This document shows positions 33,323 through 41,749 of a stretch of 64,000 bases of DNA, one piece after another. Each line of letters begins with the position of its first letter. Within the stretch, counting starts at the first letter, position 1. The position numbers and the translations under genes are program-made. Under the pieces are notes generated by a model. It saw only the letters and a list, made by a program, of their open reading frames with translations. It had not been told where the DNA came from and ran no database searches. The stretch covers positions 124,001 through 188,000 of the forward strand of contig JAAVJQ010000006.1 in assembly GCA_012038135.1 (NCBI GenBank). Direction: 5' to 3'. The DNA comes from Salinimicrobium nanhaiense (GTDB taxonomy: Bacteria > Bacteroidota > Bacteroidia > Flavobacteriales > Flavobacteriaceae).

Positions 33323-35530
33323 TTACAGATTACCCTTAAAATCTATTCCTCTAAGATATTTTTCTACGGGATTCACCGGCAAATCCCTGATACGCTCTCC
33401 TGTTGCATCAAAAACGGCATTCACTACAGCTGCCGCAGAGGGTCCTTGCGCTGCTTCCCCGGCACCAAGAGGATTTTCCTCGACCCGGTCTATCACCTCC
33501 ACTTCCACCTCGGGAATTTCTTCAAACCTGAAAATAGGATAGGTATGCCAGTCCCTGCTGGTAATATGTTCTTTATCAAACTTTACTTCCTCTCTAAGTG
33601 TCCAGCTTGCCGCCTGGATCATTCCACCTTCAGTTTGATTCTTTAATCCGTCGGGGTTAATGGTTTCTCCGGAATCTATGACGCCCCACATTTTTTTCAC
33701 TTTCACAATATCTTTCTCACTCACCTCCACAAGAGCAGCAACAGCGAAATAAGAAGCAGAATTTTTGTATCGTGCAAAAGAATAACCCATTCCTTGCCTG
33801 TTTCCTTTATTTATGCCTGCAGTCATTTCCTTTACTCGTTCAAGGCAGGCTATAGCCCGTTTATCATCAAGATGGTTGACCCTAAATTCCACCGGATCTT
33901 TCCCAGCTTTATGCGCCAGCTCGTCCATAAAACATTCTATGGCAAAAACATTCCCAAAAGCTCCTAAAGCCCGCAGTGCCGATTTTCTAAGTGGTCCTTG
34001 AAAAATGTGAGATGTGGTTTGCAGGGAATTTATCGTATAATAAGGATTGGAATTACGAACAGCACCTCCTTTAAAACCCACGCCTGGAACTCCGTGGCCA
34101 CCATCAAGGAACCGGGCCGGCAATAATGTATTCGGTTCTCCATTGGGACGGGTGCTGTGCCCGTCTGACCAGAAATCGTATTTCCAGCCCAGTATTTTCC
34201 CATTGTCATCAAGTCCCGCCTCCAGCTCCATGATCATAGCTGTACCATAAGGTTCCCACCGGTGTTCCTCGTCACGCATCCATTGTAAACGAACATGTCT
34301 TCCCGGAAATTCCACGGCCATAAGAGCCGCTTCCGCAGCAACATCATCTGCACCGTTGTGCCCATAGCAACCAGAGCCTGGCACTCCCTTGATATGAATG
34401 GAATTCTCCTCCATTTCTAGCAAATTGGCCAAGGTTTCCCGAAGCGGATAAACGCCCTGTGTATGGCTCCATACCTGCAGCATTTCATCTTTAAAAAGAG
34501 CAACCGCACATGAAGGGCCGTTCGCCCCATGCATAAGGTAGGGCTTATAATAAGCAGCTTTGTGTTGAATTGGAGCTTCTTTAAACGCGTTCTCCCAATC
34601 TCCTTTTTCCTCCTCCGTTTTCACTTCTGCATCGAGGGTTTTAAGATGGGCTTTGAGCGGCACATCTGCCGGTAATTCATCCCCCATTTCCCATTCTGCA
34701 AGATTGTTCACTTCCCAACTGAGTTTGATGGCCTCATATTCTTCTTCGGCAATTACCCCAACAAAACTGCCAATTCGTACCAGCTTTAAAAATCCGGGAA
34801 AATCTTTTAGTGATGATTCATCCAGAGAACTAAGCTTAGAAGTATAACTGGAAGGACGAATGACGCGTGCATGTACCATTCCGGGGAACCTAAGATCCTG
34901 AACATAATCAAGATCGCCGCGAACCATTTGGGAAATATCTTTACGCGGCACCGGTTGTCCTACGTATTTTCGTTTGGTTTTTCCATAAATCTCTGAAGGT
35001 GTTCCTATATCTTCATTTATTTGCCTTCCTTCCAGTAATTCGTAAAGGTTCATTGTTTGGCCACCGCTACTTATTACCCCATCTTCCAAACTCAACTGTG
35101 ACTGCGGAATTCCCCATTTTTTAGAAGCAAGGCTTAATAATTTTTCTCTCGCCGCGGCGGCTGCATTCCGAATGGACATAGCGCTGGTTTCTATAGATCG
35201 GCTCCCGGCAGTGTAGCCTTCGTTGGCGGTTACTCCCGTCTCTGCAAGGTTCACTTCCACCATATTAGGGCTCGTATTAAGTTCTTCAGCAGCTACCTGA
35301 GCGACCGCTATCCCTATGCCCTGGCCAAGTTCCATTTTTCCGGTAAGAACGAGAATACTTCCATCCTCCATAATCCGCAGCCATGCATTGATGCGATCAG
35401 GACGATTTGAATCGTCAGATTCTGCTACATTTTCACCGTCTGAATTGCTCATACAGGCAGTTCCCAACAGGGAAAAGCCTATGCTTACAAATCCTAATTG
35501 CTTGATAAAATCGCGCCGGGTAGTGTTCAT
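33323..35530 (-). CDS. IorB-like molybdenum hydroxylase large subunit, Tat-exported
   Basis: A 735-residue molybdopterin-binding subunit of the xanthine oxidase family, isoquinoline 1-oxidoreductase beta (IorB) subgroup. The N-terminus NTTRRDFIKQLGF is a twin-arginine signal followed by a hydrophobic stretch and Cys26, so the enzyme should be exported folded. Typical segments are GKMELGQGIGIAVAQVAAEEL, RPSSYTSKL, GSGCYGHNGADDVAAEAALMA and the active-site glutamate in PLGAGEAAQGP near residue 700. It binds the molybdenum cofactor and probably oxidises an N-heterocycle or aldehyde. Last gene of a five-gene operon, 11 bp after its iron-sulfur partner. I see no CxxCH haem motif, unlike some relatives. 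Confidence 0.85.
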   Translation of the reverse strand: MNTTRRDFIKQLGFVSIGFSLLGTACMSNSDGENVAESDDSNRPDRINAWLRIMEDGSILVLTGKMELGQGIGIAVAQVAAEELNTSPNMVEVNLAETGVTANEGYTAGSRSIETSAMSIRNAAAAAREKLLSLASKKWGIPQSQLSLEDGVISSGGQTMNLYELLEGRQINEDIGTPSEIYGKTKRKYVGQPVPRKDISQMVRGDLDYVQDLRFPGMVHARVIRPSSYTSKLSSLDESSLKDFPGFLKLVRIGSFVGVIAEEEYEAIKLSWEVNNLAEWEMGDELPADVPLKAHLKTLDAEVKTEEEKGDWENAFKEAPIQHKAAYYKPYLMHGANGPSCAVALFKDEMLQVWSHTQGVYPLRETLANLLEMEENSIHIKGVPGSGCYGHNGADDVAAEAALMAVEFPGRHVRLQWMRDEEHRWEPYGTAMIMELEAGLDDNGKILGWKYDFWSDGHSTRPNGEPNTLLPARFLDGGHGVPGVGFKGGAVRNSNPYYTINSLQTTSHIFQGPLRKSALRALGAFGNVFAIECFMDELAHKAGKDPVEFRVNHLDDKRAIACLERVKEMTAGINKGNRQGMGYSFARYKNSASYFAVAALVEVSEKDIVKVKKMWGVIDSGETINPDGLKNQTEGGMIQAASWTLREEVKFDKEHITSRDWHTYPIFRFEEIPEVEVEVIDRVEENPLGAGEAAQGPSAAAVVNAVFDATGERIRDLPVNPVEKYLRGIDFKGNL

Positions 35531-35541
35531 AAAAATTAATT

Positions 35542-36006
35542 TTATACAGAAGAAGCTTTTTTAACTGCCCTTATTACCCTGGCGTGGACGCCACAGCGAC
35601 AAATATTTCGATATAAACCTGCCTGAATATCCTCATTTGAAGGATTGGGATTTTCATTTAAAAGTCCTACAGATGCTATCACCAACCCATTAAGGCAATA
35701 GCCGCATTGAGCTGCCTGCTCATCAATAAATGCCTGCTGTACTTTATGAAGGTTTCCGTTTTCATCTACAAGGCCTTCCAGAGTAGTTATTTCCATTTCG
35801 GCAGCACGCTCTACGGCCATAAGACAGGATGGATTGGCTTTTCCGTCAAACAACACCATACAGGCCCCGCATTGGGATAATCCACAGCCAAATTTGGGTC
35901 CATTGAGACCGAGGTTATTTCTTAGCACATAGAGCAATGGTGTTTGAGGATCTACATTTACCTCATGTTCTTTTCCGTTCACCCTCAGGGTTATGAGAGT
36001 CTTCAT
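35542..36006 (-). CDS. [2Fe-2S] subunit of molybdenum hydroxylase (IorA-like)
   Basis: A 154-residue electron-transfer subunit. The plant-ferredoxin-type cluster is bound by CGLSQCGACMVLF and a later Cys (NPSC); the second cluster uses CGYCLNG and CRCG near the C-terminus. These eight Cys are all present. No Tat signal is present, so it must be exported with the IorB-like partner that follows. It lies 4 bp after the PaoC-like gene in the same operon. Confidence 0.88.
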   Translation of the reverse strand: MKTLITLRVNGKEHEVNVDPQTPLLYVLRNNLGLNGPKFGCGLSQCGACMVLFDGKANPSCLMAVERAAEMEITTLEGLVDENGNLHKVQQAFIDEQAAQCGYCLNGLVIASVGLLNENPNPSNEDIQAGLYRNICRCGVHARVIRAVKKASSV

Positions 36007-36010
36007 AAGT

Positions 36011-38257
36011 TTAATTTTTAATTGTTCTTTCTTTCATGGCATTATCGAGCCTTATGGGCAAACTTCTTATGCGTTTCCCTGTGGCGTGATAGACTGCGTT
36101 ATTAATAGCAGCTGCCACTCCCAGCAGCCCAATTTCGCCTACCCCCTTTGCACCCAAAGAACTTACAACAGTATCGGGTTCCTCGACAAAAAGAATGTCT
36201 ATATCGGGCATATCTGCATTGACTGAAACATGATAACTTGCCAAATCATGAGTTATAAACCTTCCAAAATTGTGATCCATAAAGGTATCCTCATGCAAGG
36301 CCATAGAAATTCCCCACACTACACCTCCCAGGATTTGACTATGAGCTGTTTTAGGGTTTAAAATACGTCCACCATCAATTGCGCTTACAATTCGGGTTAC
36401 TTTAATAGTGCCAAGATCTTCGTCAACTTTTACTTCTGCAAATACTGCGGAATGGGTAGCCCGGCTGTACTTATTTTGTTTCAGCATATTGGGTAACAAA
36501 AAATATTTTTTCTTAATTTCCTGAAGATCACGAGCTCTCATAATTTCTGAAAAATGTACATTAACAGAAGGATCATTTTTGTCTGAAATTTTTTCATCGG
36601 CAAAAATCACATCTTCCAAACCGGCTCCCTTAAATGGAGAATCCTCCATTTTTCCGGCCTCTTTCAGTAGTTTTTTGGCTATTTTCTTACAAACTTTTTC
36701 AACGGCAGAACCTACTGAAGCTGCTGTTGAAGAGCCACCCTCTATAAATGCAAAGGGCAATTTTGAATCCCCAAGCTTAGCCGAAACTTTTTCTAAGGGA
36801 AGACCCAAAGTTTCTGCTGCAATTTGCGTCATAATGGTATAGGTTCCCGTTCCTATATCTGCAGTAGCACTTCCTACTGTGAGGGTGCCATCTGCCTTAA
36901 ATTCAGCTTTTGCCCTGGCAGGCATTTGCATTGCATCCCATACTCCGGCAGACATTCCCCAGCCGGTTAACTGATGCCCCTCCTGCATTGAACGGGGTTC
37001 CGGATTCCGGTTCTTCCAGCCAAATCTTTCGGCACCCTGTTTAAAACACTCCCGCAATGTTCTTGAAGAAAATGGTTTGCTTTCACCTTTATCTTCTTCG
37101 GTATAATTTTTAAGCCTTAGTTCCAGTGGATCTATGTTGAGCTTATAGGACAGTTCATCTATAGCCGATTCCAGTGCATAAATTCCAGTAGCACCTCCGG
37201 GAGCCCTCATATCTAAAGGGGTATAAACATCCAGGCGCACCAGTTCATAGATTTGCTCTACATTTTCACAATCATACAGTTTACCCGCCCAGTTAACAAT
37301 ATTTTCAAGATATTTCTCAAAAGTAGAGGTTTCGGAATATGCCTGATGGCTAATAGCTTCAATCTTCCCCTCTGGGGAAGCCCCAAACTTTAATTTCTGG
37401 ATCGTAATTGGCCTATGTCCAAAAGAGAACATTTGAGGACGGGTTAGTTCCACTTTTACCGAGCGTTTTAGTTGCAGCGCAGCCAACGTTGCCATAAACA
37501 ATTGGTACTGCGGGCGTAAAGCCGATCCAAAGGCACCTCCCACAAAGGGGGACAATACCCTGATTTTCTTTTTGGATACTCCAAAAACCATTGAAACATA
37601 ATGCCTGCTGTTAAGCACTCCCTGGGTTTTATCATAAATGGTAAGATTGCCATCCTCTTCATAAAAAACTATAGAGGCGTGCATCTCCATCGGGTTATGA
37701 TGTTCTGCCCCATGAAAATATTCTACTTCGAGCTTAACTCCGGCACTTTCATAAGCTTCTTTAAAATTCCCGATGGACTTTGGCGGGGTAAAACCTGCCC
37801 TAATACCCTTTCCCTTTATTGAATCGTCGAGATTATCGGCCAGGCTGGTGCGATGCTTTTCCACTTCATACTCTACCTCAATCAGCGTTGAGGCGTACTT
37901 TGCCAGTTCAAGTGTTTCTGCAACCACCAGAGCTACGGGCTGCATGTTAAACTGTATCTTGTCACTATGCAGGGGCCTAAAAGGATCTCCCGGCGGGGAG
38001 TCCATATCTTTATAACTCAGGTCCAGCCAGGCCAGGCTTGGAGTATTCTCGTGTGTAAAAACCTCCACCACACCATTAAGCTGGAGAGCTGCAGCTGTAT
38101 CTATATTTTTGATTCGTCCTTTTGCAATGGCAGAAGAGACTACTACGCCGTGCAAAAGCCCCTCCTTGTGAAATTCTGCTGTATATTTTGCGTTCCCGGT
38201 GACTTTGTCCCTGCCGTCAACCCTGTTTTCAGGGGTTCCTATAAAATTTGTTGCCAT
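36011..38257 (-). CDS. PaoC/YagR-like molybdopterin-binding subunit
   Basis: A 748-residue large subunit of a three-part xanthine dehydrogenase-family enzyme, closest in layout to the E. coli periplasmic aldehyde oxidase PaoABC (YagTSR). It starts FIGTPENRVDGRDKVTGNAKYTAE, has FVGGAFGSAL (cofactor binding), MRAPGGATGIYALE, and the catalytic Glu in GAKGVGEIGLLG near residue 724. It binds molybdopterin (probably as the cytosine dinucleotide) and carries the hydroxylation site. It follows the FAD subunit gene with one base between stop and start. No signal peptide is seen, so this enzyme is probably cytoplasmic. Confidence 0.9.
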   Translation of the reverse strand: MATNFIGTPENRVDGRDKVTGNAKYTAEFHKEGLLHGVVVSSAIAKGRIKNIDTAAALQLNGVVEVFTHENTPSLAWLDLSYKDMDSPPGDPFRPLHSDKIQFNMQPVALVVAETLELAKYASTLIEVEYEVEKHRTSLADNLDDSIKGKGIRAGFTPPKSIGNFKEAYESAGVKLEVEYFHGAEHHNPMEMHASIVFYEEDGNLTIYDKTQGVLNSRHYVSMVFGVSKKKIRVLSPFVGGAFGSALRPQYQLFMATLAALQLKRSVKVELTRPQMFSFGHRPITIQKLKFGASPEGKIEAISHQAYSETSTFEKYLENIVNWAGKLYDCENVEQIYELVRLDVYTPLDMRAPGGATGIYALESAIDELSYKLNIDPLELRLKNYTEEDKGESKPFSSRTLRECFKQGAERFGWKNRNPEPRSMQEGHQLTGWGMSAGVWDAMQMPARAKAEFKADGTLTVGSATADIGTGTYTIMTQIAAETLGLPLEKVSAKLGDSKLPFAFIEGGSSTAASVGSAVEKVCKKIAKKLLKEAGKMEDSPFKGAGLEDVIFADEKISDKNDPSVNVHFSEIMRARDLQEIKKKYFLLPNMLKQNKYSRATHSAVFAEVKVDEDLGTIKVTRIVSAIDGGRILNPKTAHSQILGGVVWGISMALHEDTFMDHNFGRFITHDLASYHVSVNADMPDIDILFVEEPDTVVSSLGAKGVGEIGLLGVAAAINNAVYHATGKRIRSLPIRLDNAMKERTIKN

Positions 38258-38258
38258 A

Positions 38259-39248
38259 CTATTTGTCTATTTTAGCAGCCTGCATTAATGCACGAACAAC
38301 AGTACGCCGTGCAAGTTCAATTTTAAACTCGTTATATTGATATGCTTTTGCTCCGTTTATGATAGCATCGGCAACCTTTTCAAAATTTTCCTTTGTAGCT
38401 TTTTTATTTTCCAATAAAGCCTCTGCCTCTTTGTTCCTCCAGGGTTTATGAGCCACCCCTCCCAGAGCAATACGAGCTTCCTTTATAGTATCATTCTCCA
38501 TCTCGAGCCCAACAGCCATAGACACCAATGCAAAAGAATAAGATGCCCTGTCCCGGTTTTTTATATAAGTGAAGTTCTCTGAAAATCCCTTGGGAGGGAG
38601 ATCTATGGATATGATGATCTCATCTTCAGAAAGATTTGAGTCTTTTTCCGGAGTATCCCCCGGCAGGCGGTGAAAATCTTCAAAAGCTATACTGCGATCT
38701 CCGTTTGGTCCTGTCACCTGCACCGTTGCTTCCAGAGCTGCAAGAGCCACACACATGTCTGAAGGATGCGTTGCGATGCACTGCTCGCTTGCCCCAAAAA
38801 TGGCATGCAGACGATTGTATCCATTAATAGCAGAACAGCCTGTTCCCGGTTCCCGTTTATTACAGGGAGTAGTGAGATCATAAAAGTAATAGCATCGCGT
38901 TCGCTGTAATAAATTTCCCCCATTTGTTGCTTTATTCCTTAATTGAGCCGAGGCACCGGCCAATATAGCGTTTGACAGTAAGGGATATCTTTTTTCTACT
39001 TCTTCATGATAAGCCGTATCGGCATTGGAAACAAGCGCACCCAGCCTCAACCCTCCATCTTCAGTATTTTCAATGGTTTTTAGGGCCACACCTGTTATAT
39101 CAATAAGGTGCTTTGGGTGCATAATATCGAATTTCATAAGATCCAGGAGGTTGGTACCGCCGGCTATAAACTTCGCTTTTTCTGTTTCTGAATTGATCTT
39201 TAACGCCGAAGCTATATCTCCGGCTTTGGTAAATGAAAATGGTCTCAT
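38259..39248 (-). CDS. PaoB/YagS-like FAD-binding subunit
   Basis: A 329-residue flavoprotein subunit. FIAGGTNLLDLMKFDI binds FAD, and TNGGNLLQRTRC leads into a loop with CNKREPGTGCSAINGYNRLH and CIATHPSDM; the same Cys-rich loop in YagS/PaoB holds an extra [4Fe-4S] cluster, so I expect one here. It passes electrons from the iron-sulfur subunit to an acceptor. Its start overlaps the end of the PaoA-like gene by 4 bp. Confidence 0.9.
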   Translation of the reverse strand: MRPFSFTKAGDIASALKINSETEKAKFIAGGTNLLDLMKFDIMHPKHLIDITGVALKTIENTEDGGLRLGALVSNADTAYHEEVEKRYPLLSNAILAGASAQLRNKATNGGNLLQRTRCYYFYDLTTPCNKREPGTGCSAINGYNRLHAIFGASEQCIATHPSDMCVALAALEATVQVTGPNGDRSIAFEDFHRLPGDTPEKDSNLSEDEIIISIDLPPKGFSENFTYIKNRDRASYSFALVSMAVGLEMENDTIKEARIALGGVAHKPWRNKEAEALLENKKATKENFEKVADAIINGAKAYQYNEFKIELARRTVVRALMQAAKIDK

Positions 39249-39766
39249 GATCTACTTCTTTCCAGTGCTTCCTGCACCACTTTAACAATATTATTATAGG
39301 CTCCACAACGGCAAATATTTCCGCTCATCAAATCCCGTATATCTTCAAGGGTCTTCGCTTTTCCTTCATTTACCAGACCAATAGTTGAACAAATTTGTCC
39401 CGGAGTGCAGTAACCGCATTGAAAGGCGTCGTGCTCAATAAATGCTTCCTGTACCGGATGTAGCTTATCTCCGGTTGCCAGTCCTTCTACTGTGGTAATT
39501 TCTGCCCCGTCATGCATTACTGCAAGGCTAAGGCAGGAATTTATTCTCTTTCCATCCATTAATACGGTACAAGCACCGCACTGGCCGTGATCACAGCCTT
39601 TTTTAGTTCCGGTTAAATGTAAATGTTCCCTCAAAAGGTCGAGAATAGAGGTCCATACCTCTACTTCAATTTCTTGTTTCACCCCATTGATGGTAAGGCT
39701 GACTTTTCTCTTTTCTACTGAAAAAGTAGCCGCTTCAGGCTGATCTTTTCTTTCTGAATTTGTCAT
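39245..39766 (-). CDS. PaoA/YagT-like [2Fe-2S] subunit
   Basis: A 173-residue iron-sulfur subunit and first gene of the five-gene operon. The first cluster is bound by CDHGQCGACTVLMDG and a Cys in INSC; the second by CGYCTPGQIC and CRCG. E. coli PaoA has a twin-arginine signal at its N-terminus, but this protein starts MTNSERKDQPEA without Arg-Arg or hydrophobic stretch, so the enzyme should stay in the cytoplasm. ATG at 39764-39766. Confidence 0.9.
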   Translation of the reverse strand: MTNSERKDQPEAATFSVEKRKVSLTINGVKQEIEVEVWTSILDLLREHLHLTGTKKGCDHGQCGACTVLMDGKRINSCLSLAVMHDGAEITTVEGLATGDKLHPVQEAFIEHDAFQCGYCTPGQICSTIGLVNEGKAKTLEDIRDLMSGNICRCGAYNNIVKVVQEALERSRS

Positions 39767-40244
39767 GCAGTAATAAGTTTAAATTGTGAGCTAAAATCCT
39801 TTATCTCTTCTAAATCGCAGGGAGCTTTACTTTTTTTTGATCAATGAAGAGTTGTATTCCAAAGAGATCTTCATTACCCTTCAGACTTTCGATTTTATCG
39901 GAAAAAGCTCGTTATCAGGAAAATATATGTAGAATTTGTTCTTCTAAAAGAGGAAAAAACTCCGGTCTTTCTAAAATTAATAAAACGATCTCTAACAGGT
40001 TGTCAGTTTGAAAAACTTTAAATAATTTTTAGGAAACTCGAGTAAAGTAGTAAAAGTACGTGTAGGTAAATCGCTTGTTTTCGGGCTCAACCTGTTAACC
40101 GCTGACGAGATTGTTCCGGGTTTAACCGCTGTCAGGGTTGGGAACCGCCGACAGGGTTGTTCCAGATTTAATCGTTGTCAGGGTTGGGAACCGCTGACTG
40201 GTCTATTTAGGGAAAAACCAGGTTTAAAGAATTATCTTTGCAGC
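39767..40244. other. divergent intergenic region with 46-bp imperfect tandem repeat
   Basis: The spacer between the oxidase operon and the spermidine-synthase-like gene holds a repeat of period 46 bp at about 40106-40197. Each copy contains TTGTTCC, TTTAA, TGTCAGGGTTGGGAACCGC and ends in GAC; a partial copy (AACCGCTGAC) precedes at 40097. CTGTC/GACAG pairs inside, so each copy can fold. The rest of the spacer shows nothing clear. Confidence 0.65.
40233..40240 (+). promoter_or_regulatory. -7 box of the spermidine-synthase-like gene
   Basis: TATCTTTG is an exact TAnnTTTG match ending only 4 bp before the GTG start codon at 40245. Transcription should start about at the start codon, so the message is probably leaderless. 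That fits the lack of a ribosome binding site. Confidence 0.65.
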
Positions 40245-40898
40245 GTGAAAAAACCGTTCAGTTACCTGTGGCCGCTTACCAAAACTTATGATTCCCAATT
40301 CAGTGGTAAACTGGAGGTCACCTGGATCAATGGTAGGAAAGTATTGGACAGTAAGAATGCCAACTACTCTTATGGCGCGCTGCATGAAGTGCTGGATCGT
40401 GGCCTGGCAAATATCCACGCAGATCGTGCAACTTCGGTTCTCCTCCTGGGGCTGGGAGGCGGGAGTGCGATTTCTTTGCTTCGGAAAAAATATGGTTACT
40501 ATGGGAAGATCACTGCTGTTGAGATCGATCAAACCATCATAGATATTTCCAGAAAAGAATTTGGGATTGAAGAACATCATCCCCTTGAACTTATTTGCGC
40601 AGATGCGGAAGCTTATGTGAAATCACAATCCAATAAATTCGGACTTATTATTGTCGATATCTTTCTGGACCTCACAGTGCCAGAGCAATTCTTCTCTGCT
40701 TCCTTCTGGCAAAATATTCAAAGACTGTTAAAACCACAGGGAGAGGTTCTTTTTAACGCCGGGATAAACGCTGCGCATGAAGAGCAGATCACCTCACTTC
40801 TCAAAAATGGCAATTTGGGAATTAATTTCAGAAAAATGGAGGAAGTCTATGGGAGCAATACTTTACTGCTGGGAGAGAAGGAGCCGGAGGTATTATAG
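40245..40898 (+). CDS. spermidine synthase-like SAM-binding protein
   Basis: A 217-residue Rossmann-fold protein. VLLLGLGGGSAISLLRKKY is the SAM/decarboxy-SAM binding loop, ITAVEIDQTIIDISRKEF the acidic strand that holds the ribose, and CADAEAYV the next. It lacks the N-terminal beta-barrel and the full catalytic set of true spermidine synthases, so it belongs to the short, spermidine-synthase-like group of unproved activity. I take the GTG at 40245 because the promoter box ends 4 bp before it. It lies alone between the two molybdenum operons, on the opposite strand. Confidence 0.8.
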   Translation: MKKPFSYLWPLTKTYDSQFSGKLEVTWINGRKVLDSKNANYSYGALHEVLDRGLANIHADRATSVLLLGLGGGSAISLLRKKYGYYGKITAVEIDQTIIDISRKEFGIEEHHPLELICADAEAYVKSQSNKFGLIIVDIFLDLTVPEQFFSASFWQNIQRLLKPQGEVLFNAGINAAHEEQITSLLKNGNLGINFRKMEEVYGSNTLLLGEKEPEVL

Positions 40899-40992
40899 AA
40901 ACTCCCAGAATTTTTTCTTCTAACGCTCCTGTTTTACCTGTAGTAAATTAATCGGAGACCTGGAAATGGACCGGCTCCGGCAAGCCCTGCTT

Positions 40993-41748
40993 TTAGATGC
41001 TAATTTGAAAACCATTCCATAGGATTAATCTAAGTCCAACATACAAAACAAGAATGGCCGTTAGAATTCCTAAAAACTTCAGATTAAATTTTTTACTGGA
41101 AAGATAGGAACCCAAAGCTCCTCCCAAAACTACTGCAATGATAAGATTGATTACGAGATAATAATCTACTTTAAATGTTCCGGCTACATGAAGTCCTGCC
41201 AGGCCGGCGGCTGAATTGACCAGGATAAAAACGGAAGCCAGTGAAGCAATGATTCTGGGATTCTTCCACTCAAGAAGGTTGAGGGCAGGGGAAAGAAAAA
41301 TCCCTCCGCCAATTCCCGAAATCCCCGATAAAAGACCAATGCTTCCGCCGAGGGCGAACTGTTTGGGTCGTGAAAGCTCCAAAGATTTCAGTTTAGCTTT
41401 CACAATCCTCAGGATCATAAATATTCCTGCCAAAATTAGAGCTCCACCTAAAATAAGGAAAAAGATCGTTTGAGATAATTTTACCTGTGCACCAAAATAG
41501 GCCATTGGGATACTGAATATAAAGAACGGCCATATAAGTTTAGGTTTTAATATTCCATTTTTTATAAAAACAACGGTGCCTATTGAAACCACACAAATGT
41601 TAAGCAACAGTGCCGTGGAGCGTATTTCATAGAAGTCGGTAAGGACAAGGCTAAGAATCGCCAGGTAACTGGAACCGCCTCCAAAACCTACAGAACTGTA
41701 AAACAAAGCGATCAAAAAAAATATAAACGGCAGGTATTCCAGGGACAT
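40993..41748 (-). CDS. TSUP (TauE/SafE) family permease
   Basis: A 251-residue inner-membrane protein with about seven hydrophobic segments and the two TSUP half-motifs (SVGFGGGSSYLA near the N-terminus and GLLSGISGIGGGIFLSP near residue 140). Family members move sulfite, sulfonates or other small sulfur-containing anions. It is the last gene of the 13-gene cofactor operon, starting 1 bp after moeA ends. Because the operon has no modABC, a role in molybdate or sulfur-oxyanion traffic is plausible, but this is inference from position. Confidence 0.85.
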   Translation of the reverse strand: MSLEYLPFIFFLIALFYSSVGFGGGSSYLAILSLVLTDFYEIRSTALLLNICVVSIGTVVFIKNGILKPKLIWPFFIFSIPMAYFGAQVKLSQTIFFLILGGALILAGIFMILRIVKAKLKSLELSRPKQFALGGSIGLLSGISGIGGGIFLSPALNLLEWKNPRIIASLASVFILVNSAAGLAGLHVAGTFKVDYYLVINLIIAVVLGGALGSYLSSKKFNLKFLGILTAILVLYVGLRLILWNGFQISI

Positions 41749-41749
41749 A

